Source: an uncultured Collinsella sp. (lineage in GTDB: Bacteria; Actinomycetota; Coriobacteriia; Coriobacteriales; Coriobacteriaceae). Taken from it: 12,766 bases of DNA. Both the position numbers and the translations under genes were made by a program. Location of the stretch: NCBI GenBank assembly GCA_900549065.1, contig URNC01000048.1:1-12766 (forward strand), given 5' to 3'. The notes under the pieces were generated by a model. It made no database searches and was not told where the DNA came from. It saw only the letters and a program-made list of their open reading frames with translations. Shown one piece after another: positions 6,861 through 12,766 of this stretch; the stretch's first letter is position 1, and every line of letters starts with the position of its first letter.

Positions 6861-6959
6861 GTCTAAAACACCCCGATGTGCCAAACTGCTCTTATATGTA
6901 TAAAGATGGCATAAAGGTCTGCTGCCCTTTGCAGGGGCCGGATGTCTAAGGGAGTCCAC
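6861..6959 (+). promoter_or_regulatory. Upstream region and leader of kup
   Basis: The region holds a -10-like TATAAA (6899-6904) with no good -35. A small stem CCCT-TTGC-AGGG (6925-6936) lies just before the upstream ATG. Two starts are possible: ATG at 6942, preceded by AGGGG that partly lies in this stem, and GTG at 6960, preceded by AAGGGAG with five-base spacing. I saw no c-di-AMP riboswitch here; the region is too short for a complete one. Confidence 0.3.
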
Positions 6960-9191
6960 GTGGCACACAACAAACTGGAGGCAAGCCCCCAAGACCAGCG
7001 TGGTCAAGGCGGGCATGGAGCCATTCCCCTCTCCGCTGGCATGCTGCTCGTAACGCTCGGCGTCGTCTACGGTGACATCGGCACGAGCCCCATGTACACC
7101 ATGAAATCAATCGTCGCCAACAACGGCGGCATCGGTACCGTCAGCGAGGACATGATCTTAGGCGCGCTTTCGCTCGTCATCTGGACCATGACGCTCGTGA
7201 CCACGGTCAAGTACGTGGTTATCGCCATGAAGGCCGATAACCACAACGAGGGCGGCATCTTCGCCCTGTTTAGCTTGGTGCGCAAAGTGGCGCCGTGGCT
7301 GATCCTTCCCGCCATGATCGGCGGCGCGGCGCTGCTCGCCGACGGCATCCTCACCCCCGCCGTCACGGTTACCACGGCCATCGAGGGCTTGCGCACTATC
7401 GAGTGGGGCCATGCGCTTTTGGGTGACGGCCAGACCAACGTCATCATCATCACCATCATCATTATCTGTGGCCTGTTTGCCATGCAGCGCGCCGGCACCT
7501 CGTCGATCGGCAAGCTGTTCGGGCCGCTCATGACGCTGTGGTTCCTGTTCTTGGCTGGCGCCGGCCTGTTCAACATGCTCGGCAACCTGTCCATCCTACG
7601 CGCGCTCAACCCCATCCGCGGCATCATGTTCCTGTTCTCGCCCATCAACCACTCGGGCATCATGGTGCTCGGCTTCGTCTTCCTGTCGACGACCGGCGCC
7701 GAGGCGCTCTATTCGGACATGGGTCACGTGGGCAAGGCTAACATCTATGCATCCTGGCCGTTTGTTAAGGCGGCCCTTATCCTCAACTATCTGGGTCAAG
7801 GAGCTTGGCTGCTCGCCAATAACTCCAACCCCCAGATGCTCGCGATGGATATCGTCAACCCGTTCTATATGATGCTCCCCGAGCCCCTGCGCCCCTTTGC
7901 CATCGTGCTTTCGGCCGTAGCGGCCATCATCGCCTCGCAGGCGCTCATCACCGGCTCGTTCTCGCTGGTATCCGAGGCAACCCGTCTCAATCTCATGCCG
8001 CATCTGCGCATCCACTACCCCAGCGACACCAAGGGCCAACTCTATATTCCGCTCGTCAACAACATCATGTGGGTCGGCTGTATCTTCATCGTGCTGCTGT
8101 TCCAAAACTCCGAGCGCATGGAGAGCGCCTACGGCCTCGCCATTACCGTGACCATGCTCATGACCACGACGCTTTTGACGAGCTACATCGCCGGCATCCT
8201 CAAGCACAAGCTGGGCGCCTGCGTCTTCGCCCTGCTCTTTGGTGCCATTGAGCTGTGCTTCTTCGCTTCGTGCCTCACCATGTTCTTTGACGGCGGCTAC
8301 GTCATGATCTTCCTGGCCGCGCTGCTGTTTGGCCTTATGTACGTGTGGCGCCGCGGCACCGCCATCGAGCGCACGCAGACGATCCTGCTGCCCGTCTCCA
8401 AGTACATTGACCAGCTCGGCCGCCTGCGCAACGACGAGACCTACCCCGTGCTCGCCGACAATCTGGTGTTCCTTACCAACAGTCCCGACCCGCTCACGCT
8501 CGACCGCGACGTGCTCTACTCCATCTTGGACAAGCACCCCAAGCGTGCCAAGGCATATTGGTTCATCAACGTACACGTTACCGACGAGCCCTATACGCAC
8601 GAGTATTCCGTCGAGACCTTTGGCACAGACTTCCTGTTCCGCGTGCGCTTGGACCTGGGTTTTAAGGTCAACCAGCGCATCAACGCCTACCTGCGCCAGA
8701 TCGTTGGCGACCTGATGGCCTCGGGAGAGCTGCCACCGCAGCACCACACCTACTCCATCTACGAGACGCGCGGCAACGTGGGCGACTTCCGTTTTTGCAT
8801 GCTGCGCAAGATGCTCGCCCCCGAAACGGACATCAACCGCAACGACCATCGCGTCATGGCCATCAAGTACGCCGTCCGCCGCGCCTGCGGAAGCCCGGCA
8901 CGTTGGTATGGTCTCGAGAACTCGGCCATCATCATCGAGTACGTGCCACTGTTTGCCCGCATGCGCCCGGCCGTTAAGCTCGTGCGCACCCAGGTGCCGC
9001 TCGAGGTTCAGATCGAAGAGGCCGAGGAAATGGAAGTCGATATCTTCTCGGACGACTTGGTCAACGGCAACGAAGCCGGTAGGAATATGAACGTCGATCC
9101 CACCGAGCTGCTCGAGAGCGTCGCCGATACGCCCGAGCAACAGCAACTCGACGGACTCGAGAGCACCCAGCTCAACGACGCCAACTTCTAA
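6960..9191 (+). CDS. kup: Kup-family potassium uptake transporter
   Basis: A 743-residue K+:H+ symporter of the KUP/HAK/KT family. The first helix carries the family signature LGVVYGDIGTSPMYT (33-47), including the conserved Asp39 needed for K+ transport in E. coli Kup. The segments GGIFALFSLVRK and LADGILTPAVTVTTAIEGL are also diagnostic. About twelve membrane helices occupy roughly residues 25-455. The remaining C-terminal ~290 residues are cytoplasmic and start near TAIERTQTILLPVSKYIDQL. E. coli Kup is about 620 residues, so this one is longer, with an acidic, Gln/Asn-rich end (after about 680). The GTG at 6960 is favoured because AAGGGAG lies five bases upstream; the ATG at 6942 would add six residues. 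The gene stands alone between two hairpins. Related proteins in other actinobacteria and Firmicutes are often controlled by c-di-AMP, but no such element is visible here. Confidence 0.95.
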   Translation: MAHNKLEASPQDQRGQGGHGAIPLSAGMLLVTLGVVYGDIGTSPMYTMKSIVANNGGIGTVSEDMILGALSLVIWTMTLVTTVKYVVIAMKADNHNEGGIFALFSLVRKVAPWLILPAMIGGAALLADGILTPAVTVTTAIEGLRTIEWGHALLGDGQTNVIIITIIIICGLFAMQRAGTSSIGKLFGPLMTLWFLFLAGAGLFNMLGNLSILRALNPIRGIMFLFSPINHSGIMVLGFVFLSTTGAEALYSDMGHVGKANIYASWPFVKAALILNYLGQGAWLLANNSNPQMLAMDIVNPFYMMLPEPLRPFAIVLSAVAAIIASQALITGSFSLVSEATRLNLMPHLRIHYPSDTKGQLYIPLVNNIMWVGCIFIVLLFQNSERMESAYGLAITVTMLMTTTLLTSYIAGILKHKLGACVFALLFGAIELCFFASCLTMFFDGGYVMIFLAALLFGLMYVWRRGTAIERTQTILLPVSKYIDQLGRLRNDETYPVLADNLVFLTNSPDPLTLDRDVLYSILDKHPKRAKAYWFINVHVTDEPYTHEYSVETFGTDFLFRVRLDLGFKVNQRINAYLRQIVGDLMASGELPPQHHTYSIYETRGNVGDFRFCMLRKMLAPETDINRNDHRVMAIKYAVRRACGSPARWYGLENSAIIIEYVPLFARMRPAVKLVRTQVPLEVQIEEAEEMEVDIFSDDLVNGNEAGRNMNVDPTELLESVADTPEQQQLDGLESTQLNDANF

Positions 9192-9213
9192 CACGCCACC
9201 AGCCATTGACGAC

Positions 9214-9251
9214 AACGGCTCCGCATCTCATAAAAGGTGCGGAGCCGTTTT
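9214..9251. terminator. Terminator between convergent kup and bile salt hydrolase genes
   Basis: A perfect 12-bp stem (AACGGCTCCGCA at 9214-9225 with its complement at 9238-9249) closes a 12-nt loop and is followed by TT then ATG on the plus strand, giving a TTTT run with the stem end. It lies 22 bp after the kup stop and 22 bp before the hydrolase stop, so it can serve both genes. Confidence 0.8.
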
Positions 9252-9272
9252 ATGTCGCAACGGACCGGTGAG

Positions 9273-10238
9273 CTACGAACGACGCGGCTCGGGAACCACG
9301 AGCCTATCGGGGCTCGCGCCCTCGGCATCCATCAGGCTCACGTAGCGAATCGACGGATCCCCATACATCGCGTAGTAATAATTGCCCGTGCGCGCGCTAA
9401 AGCATCCGGTGTAGATAGTCTTCTCGAACTTGCCATCGCCCATCCTGGACGCCCCCTCAATCATCACCACGCCCTCGAGTGAACGGAACATGCGGACGAC
9501 GTTTTCGGTCTCGCTCCCCTTTTGCGGGTAATTGGCATTGAGGTACGCCGCCTTTACAAAACGGCTCGGCGAATAGCAGTCACCCGGAATACCGCGCATA
9601 CCGGCACCCGCGCCATAGGGCTTGAGCTCGGCGCCACGCCATGTCGCCGTCTGCGGAAAATCGCTTGTGGCCGTGATATAGGTGCGCAGGTTTTCCATGT
9701 GCCACGGGAAGGTGGGCTGATTGGCAAGGGTGTCGACCGGATCGTCGTATACATGCAGGCCGTCAGCCATCATCTCGACCACGATGCTACGCTGGCTGTC
9801 GCCGATAATCCAATGGAGCAGCGACACGCCCAGCCCCTCTCCTGCAGATTTGGCGACAATCACCGTATCGCGCAGCGCAGCCTCGACCTCGTCGACCGTC
9901 GAGAACGTCGCTGCCACCCACAGGGGAAACTCATAGGCTGCGATATTGGTCTTGCCGTCGACAGGGTCCTCGGCATACTCGGCATAACCCGGGAAATTGA
10001 GACCCGCCACGGCGAGGCCCGCATCGTTGCCGCAGTCGAAGAACATGGGATAGTTCTTGTAATCGATGCACATACCGATCACCGCGTGTGCCGCCGTTGC
10101 GTCGTCGATAAACGAATACGGAATGTGAAACCCGCGCGGCATCACGCGAACCTGTTGGCCGTAGTCAAAGCTCCAGTCGAGGTTGCGGCCTAGATACATG
10201 TGGCCGGAATTATCGGTAAATCGAATGCTCGTACACAT
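9273..10238 (-). CDS. bsh: Choloylglycine hydrolase / bile salt hydrolase (Ntn hydrolase)
   Basis: A 321-residue enzyme that hydrolyses the amide bond of glycine- or taurine-conjugated bile acids. It belongs to the Ntn-hydrolase family, where removal of Met1 exposes Cys2 as the nucleophile. Visible active-site residues match the family pattern: Cys2, Arg18, Asp21 (GRNLDWSF), Asn81 (GLNFPGYA), Asn173 (LANQPTFPWH) and Arg226 (SPSRFVKAAY). This dictates the start at 10238 (Met-Cys), with GGGAGG four bases upstream; a reading from 10301 adds 21 residues and would bury the catalytic Cys. No signal peptide is seen, so it is cytoplasmic. Length matches known family members (about 316-330). A penicillin V acylase is the main alternative, since both share these residues; the inferred gut host favours bile salt hydrolase. 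It is monocistronic. Confidence 0.93.
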   Translation of the reverse strand: MCTSIRFTDNSGHMYLGRNLDWSFDYGQQVRVMPRGFHIPYSFIDDATAAHAVIGMCIDYKNYPMFFDCGNDAGLAVAGLNFPGYAEYAEDPVDGKTNIAAYEFPLWVAATFSTVDEVEAALRDTVIVAKSAGEGLGVSLLHWIIGDSQRSIVVEMMADGLHVYDDPVDTLANQPTFPWHMENLRTYITATSDFPQTATWRGAELKPYGAGAGMRGIPGDCYSPSRFVKAAYLNANYPQKGSETENVVRMFRSLEGVVMIEGASRMGDGKFEKTIYTGCFSARTGNYYYAMYGDPSIRYVSLMDAEGASPDRLVVPEPRRS

Positions 10239-10305
10239 AGCGCCTCCCAGCTTTACGTTCTTGCTAAGGTTATTGTCACCAAACAAAGAGGCGCTAAACA
10301 CAAAA

Positions 10306-10337
10306 GCCCGGACATGACAACAATGTCACGCCCGGAC
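10306..10337. promoter_or_regulatory. Dyad and direct repeats upstream of the bile salt hydrolase gene
   Basis: The octamer GCCCGGAC occurs twice (10306-10313 and 10330-10337). Between the copies lies the inverted repeat TGACA-ACAA-TGTCA (10315-10328). The composite sits 68-99 bp upstream of the hydrolase start, where an operator would be expected. A further TGTCA lies at 10275-10279. Promoter elements could not be assigned. Confidence 0.35.
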
Positions 10338-10380
10338 TATTCAAGCAGGATAAACTCAACCAAGTTAACCCCGCAGGTCG

Positions 10381-10487
10381 TCTAAGGGGTCAAAGTGCCG
10401 CAGATTGCCACGAAAGAGGAGCGAAGCGTACTTAAGGTACGCGAGCGACGATTGAGCGGCAAGGTGCGGTGCTTTGATCCCCTTAGA
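10381..10487. repeat. Long imperfect hairpin (~107 nt) overlapping the end of the second deformylase gene
   Basis: Nested inverted repeats pair across this region: TCTAAGGGG 10381-10389 with 10479-10487; TCAAAG 10390-10395 with 10472-10477; CCGCA 10398-10402 with 10465-10469; TTGCC 10405-10409 with 10458-10462. The apex is GCGTAC 10426-10431 with GTACGC 10437-10442. The TAA stop of the neighbouring deformylase-like gene lies in the outer arm. It could be a dispersed palindromic repeat, a structured 3' end or an RNA. I partly recall similar apical sequences as intergenic repeats in Coriobacteriia, but cannot confirm this. No U-run follows on either strand. Confidence 0.65.
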
Positions 10488-10902
10488 CCAACTTGCCGAG
10501 GCAGTGGTCGATCATATGCTGGATCATCTGTGCCTCGAAGCCGACGAAGTCCTGCTTGCGCTCGCGCATCTTGCCGTCGACGATCTGGTCAAAAGCAACC
10601 TTGCACTTGATGTAGCGCGTGGACTTGGTGATCTCCTCGTGCGTCAGGCAGCTCTCCTCCATCTTGCTGGCACCCAGGCCAAACACCAGACGGGGGTTGT
10701 AGAGCACATGGGGCTCGCCGGCATCGTCCAGGTAGACGCAGACCTTCTTGGTGATGCCGATCTGGTTGGCGGCAAGGCAGCCGGCATCGTCGAGCGACTT
10801 AATGGTATCGATCAGGTCCTGAGCAACCGACTCGTCCTCGACGGTCGCAACCTCGCAACGCTGGGACAGGATAGCCTCGTCGTGGCAAAGCTCTTTAATC
10901 AT
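10483..10902 (-). CDS. Divergent peptide deformylase-like paralogue, catalytic Glu replaced by Met
   Basis: A 139-residue paralogue of the protein at 2747-3157; both begin MIK and share the QDL(L/I)DT, CLAAN/GLAAN and IQHxIDHC segments. Motif 1 keeps the classical Gln (GCLAANQIG, 41-49, Gln47). Motif 2 is ESCLT (83-87, metal ligand Cys85) rather than EGCLS. Motif 3 is QHMIDH (128-133): the metal-ligand His129 and His133 remain, but Met130 replaces the Glu that acts as general base in deformylases. The metal site may therefore be intact with little or no classical deformylase activity; a regulatory, binding or altered-chemistry role is possible. The start is ATG 10902, because GGAGG lies five bases upstream; that GGAGG overlaps the ATG at 10914, which would add MEER. 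The stop codon is inside the long hairpin. A genuine deformylase is expected elsewhere in the genome. Confidence 0.88.
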   Translation of the reverse strand: MIKELCHDEAILSQRCEVATVEDESVAQDLIDTIKSLDDAGCLAANQIGITKKVCVYLDDAGEPHVLYNPRLVFGLGASKMEESCLTHEEITKSTRYIKCKVAFDQIVDGKMRERKQDFVGFEAQMIQHMIDHCLGKLV

Positions 10903-11095
10903 ACGTTCCTCCATAGGGGTCGTTGTAACCGCTTAAGTATACGGTACCCACACATTTTCATGCGAAAAATACCGTCCGTCTGCTACAAAGCGCCGAACAT
11001 CAACATGCGAGGAACAACAGCGTCGTAAAGGGGCTATAGTGGGTGAGTTCGTGTCAATCGGCCTAAACTCGGGGCCGAACAAGGAAAGGGTATGC
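10903..11095. promoter_or_regulatory. Divergent control region, deformylase paralogue / purine permease
   Basis: For the minus-strand gene, TATACT (10936-10941) is a likely -10 without a clear -35. For the permease, TATAGT at 11035-11040 is -10-like. The following leader can form TCGGCC/GGCCGA (11058-11063 with 11073-11078) or GAGTT/AACTC (11045-11049 with 11066-11070), which are mutually exclusive. I could not find the conserved core of a purine riboswitch. Confidence 0.35.
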
Positions 11096-12406
11096 ATGGA
11101 CGAACTATTTCACGTCAGCGAGCGCAAGTCCACAATCGGGACCGAACTTCGCGCTGGACTGACAACGTTCCTGGCAATGGCCTACATCATTGCCGTCAAC
11201 CCCGCGGTGCTCTCGGGCGCCGGCATCGATGCGGGAGCGCTCGCCTGCGCCACCTGCCTGGGCGCCGGCATCATGACCATCTGCATGGGCATCTTCGCCA
11301 ACCGCCCGCTCGCCTGCGCGTCGGGCTTAGGCGTCAACGCGATGATCGCTGGAATCGCCACCACCGTCTGCGGCGGTGACTGGCACGTGGCCATGAGCGT
11401 TATCTTCCTCGAGGGTATCGTCATCTTGCTGCTCGTGCTTTGTGGCCTGCGCGAGGCCATCATGGACGCCATCCCGGTTGTCCTGCGTCACGCCATCTCG
11501 GTGGGTCTGGGCCTGTTCATCGCCATGATTGGCCTGTGCGATGCCGGCATTATCACCGCTGGCGCCGGTACACTCGTCGGTCTGGGCGACATCACCTCCC
11601 CCACCTTCATCGTCGGCATCATCTCCATCCTGGTGACGGTCGCCCTCGCCTGCCGCAACGTCCCCGGCTCGCTGCTCATCGGCATCGTCGTCGCCGTCAT
11701 CGCCGGTATCCCCCTAGGTGTGACCCAGGCTCCGACCGGTATCATCGCCCCGCTCGACTTCTCGAGCATCGGTGGCCCCATCGCCGACGCCGGCGGCGTG
11801 CCCGCCATCGTCAAGGTCCTTACCGACCCCGCGCTCCTCGTCATCTCGTTCTCGCTGCTCATGAGTGACTTCTTCGACACCATGGGCACCGCGATGGCCG
11901 TGGCCAAGCAGGGCGAGTTCCTCACCGACGACGGCAACGTCGAGAATATCAAGGAGATCCTAATCGTCGACTCCGCCGCCGCCGCTGTGGGCGGTTTCAT
12001 GGGTGTCTCCTCCATCACCACCTTCGTCGAGTCCACTTCCGGCGCCGCCGACGGTGGCCGCACGGGTCTCACCTCCGTCACCACCGGCGTGCTGTTCATT
12101 CTCGCCGCGTTCTTCTCCCCCATCGTCACCATCGTTTCCAGCGCTGCCACCTGCGGTGCTCTGGTCTACGTCGGCTACCTCATGATGAGCGAGGCCTCCG
12201 AGATCGACTGGTCCGACGTGTCTCAGGGTTTCCCGGCGTTCATGATTGTCGCCGGCGTGCCCTTCACCTACTCCATCTCTGCCGGCATTGGCCTGGGCTT
12301 TATCGCCTACGTGATCGTCGCGCTCTTTAAGGGCGAGGCCTCCAAGATCAAGCCGCTCATGTGGATCGCAGCCCTCGCCTTCCTCGTCTACTTCTTCGTA
12401 GCGTAG
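11096..12406 (+). CDS. NCS2-family purine permease (AzgA/PbuG type)
   Basis: A 436-residue inner-membrane symporter of the nucleobase-cation NCS2 family, closest in pattern to the adenine/guanine/hypoxanthine branch (AzgA, PbuG) rather than the uracil or xanthine branches. Signatures are LTTFLAMAYIIAVNP (22-36), ASGLGVNAM (75-83), SDFFDTMGT (257-265) and VESTSGAADGGRTGL (311-325), with about 12-14 hydrophobic segments. The ATG at 11096 gives an N-terminus (MDELFHVSERKSTIGTEL) that matches PbuG-type proteins, and GGAAAGGG lies just upstream. A GTG at 11039 also has AAGGGG five bases before it and would add 19 residues, but TATAGT overlaps that codon. Function is purine base salvage, with the exact base uncertain. 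It is monocistronic and ends in a strong terminator. Confidence 0.92.
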   Translation: MDELFHVSERKSTIGTELRAGLTTFLAMAYIIAVNPAVLSGAGIDAGALACATCLGAGIMTICMGIFANRPLACASGLGVNAMIAGIATTVCGGDWHVAMSVIFLEGIVILLLVLCGLREAIMDAIPVVLRHAISVGLGLFIAMIGLCDAGIITAGAGTLVGLGDITSPTFIVGIISILVTVALACRNVPGSLLIGIVVAVIAGIPLGVTQAPTGIIAPLDFSSIGGPIADAGGVPAIVKVLTDPALLVISFSLLMSDFFDTMGTAMAVAKQGEFLTDDGNVENIKEILIVDSAAAAVGGFMGVSSITTFVESTSGAADGGRTGLTSVTTGVLFILAAFFSPIVTIVSSAATCGALVYVGYLMMSEASEIDWSDVSQGFPAFMIVAGVPFTYSISAGIGLGFIAYVIVALFKGEASKIKPLMWIAALAFLVYFFVA

Positions 12407-12432
12407 CGGCAAAGCTGCCAAAGCAGAACACC

Positions 12433-12474
12433 AAAGCGCGGAGTCGCATCGAGCGGCTCCGCGCTTTTCTTTTA
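12433..12474 (+). terminator. Intrinsic terminator of the purine permease gene
   Basis: A 15-bp stem including one T-G wobble (12433-12447 with 12453-12467) closes an ATCGA loop and is followed by TTTTCTTTT. It starts 27 bp after the permease stop. This is the best terminator in the window. Confidence 0.9.
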
Positions 12475-12613
12475 AAGCCAGGCGACGCACGGACGCGCGA
12501 TGTATTGCTTCCCAAGTTTTGGACATTTTGTCCTCCAAACGGCACTACCGCCGGCTACATCCTGCAGATATGCTGGGCGTAATCGCATAGGCCCTATGAG
12601 GATGGGAGTAACC
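12475..12613 (+). promoter_or_regulatory. Upstream region of the last gene, with a GGACA dyad
   Basis: The inverted repeat GGACA-TTT-TGTCC lies at 12521-12533, with outer near-symmetric GTTT and CAAAC flanks. This could be an operator. No convincing -35/-10 pair was found. A good ribosome site, GGGAG, lies five bases before the ATG at 12614. Confidence 0.35.
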
Positions 12614-12766
12614 ATGGCTGCCTTGTTCACGACCCCCAAGCGCAATGACAAAACCTCTGGAGCCCATTTTGTCGAGCCCGACGTGCGCCGTCGCACGCTG
12701 CTCGCACACGGCAGCTGGCGCCGCGTGACGCGCCGCATCGTTGTAGGCGCCGTATGCGCTGTCTCT
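12614..12766 (+). CDS. Start of an unidentified, probably membrane-anchored protein (truncated by window end)
   Basis: An open frame of 51 codons runs off the end of the window. It begins MAALFTTPKRNDKT, has GGGAG five bases before the ATG, and lies downstream of a strong terminator in its own transcription unit. The first ~40 residues are basic and polar (VRRRTLLAHGSWRRVTRR), and the last visible stretch, IVVGAVCAVS, looks like the beginning of a membrane segment. That arrangement suggests a signal anchor with a basic cytoplasmic head. I do not recognise the family; the rest of the gene is needed. Confidence 0.65.
   Translation, partial: MAALFTTPKRNDKTSGAHFVEPDVRRRTLLAHGSWRRVTRRIVVGAVCAVS

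Noticed and set aside
6803..6959. c-di-AMP (ydaO-type) riboswitch before kup
   Set aside because: Between the EamA terminator hairpin and the start only about 100 bases remain, and no conserved core was recognised.
7596..9215. 539-residue open frame on the minus strand, antisense to kup
   Set aside because: Composition is His/Gly/Val/Glu-rich shadow sequence, and the sense strand encodes an unambiguous Kup protein.
10903..11095. Purine riboswitch before the purine permease
   Set aside because: The conserved junction and loop-loop core sequences of the purine riboswitch are not found in the leader.
12472..12738. 88-residue minus-strand frame at the window end
   Set aside because: It runs through the permease terminator and antisense to the well-positioned start at 12614, with no domain.

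Overview
The window looks like a chromosomal segment of a gut actinobacterium of the class Coriobacteriia, most likely Collinsella or a close relative. The grounds are GC-rich coding sequence, strong GGAGG-type ribosome sites often paired with GTG starts, and a choloylglycine (bile salt) hydrolase next to typical Coriobacteriia housekeeping genes. The genus is an inference from gene content and style; no search was run. I see no phage, insertion sequence, CRISPR array, tRNA or rRNA.

Layout. Minus strand 63-974: an unusual protein with an acidic N-terminus, a MarR-like winged helix and a C-terminal RGG tail. Minus 1127-2542: a DHA2-type MFS exporter. Plus 2747-3157: a short peptide deformylase-family protein, convergent across a shared hairpin with minus 3232-4752, an XRE helix-turn-helix fused to an AlaA-type alanine aminotransferase. 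A GTTCAAT palindrome and repeats cover the promoter of that gene. Minus 4915-5772: a LysR regulator, divergent from plus 5891-6802, an EamA/DMT transporter, with a LysR-type box between them. Plus 6960-9191: the Kup potassium transporter. Minus 9273-10238: bile salt hydrolase. Minus 10483-10902: a second deformylase-family paralogue. Plus 11096-12406: an NCS2/AzgA-PbuG purine permease. Plus 12614 to the window end: the start of an unidentified, probably membrane-anchored protein.

How the genes relate. Most are single-gene transcription units with their own hairpins, so there is no long operon. Themes are transport (drug/metabolite export, K+, purines), alanine/pyruvate interconversion and gut adaptation (bile salts). 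The LysR/EamA pair is a classic divergent regulator-transporter module. The XRE-AlaA fusion looks like a self-contained regulator-enzyme module with its own operator.

Most worth a second look: (i) the XRE-AlaA fusion has an internal Shine-Dalgarno and ATG that would also give a 405-residue stand-alone AlaA; (ii) two deformylase paralogues about 7.3 kb apart carry different active-site substitutions (motif-1 Gln to Met in one, catalytic HExxH Glu to Met in the other); (iii) a MarR-like winged helix is joined to about 20 RGG repeats; (iv) a roughly 107-nt imperfect hairpin contains the stop codon of the second deformylase gene.
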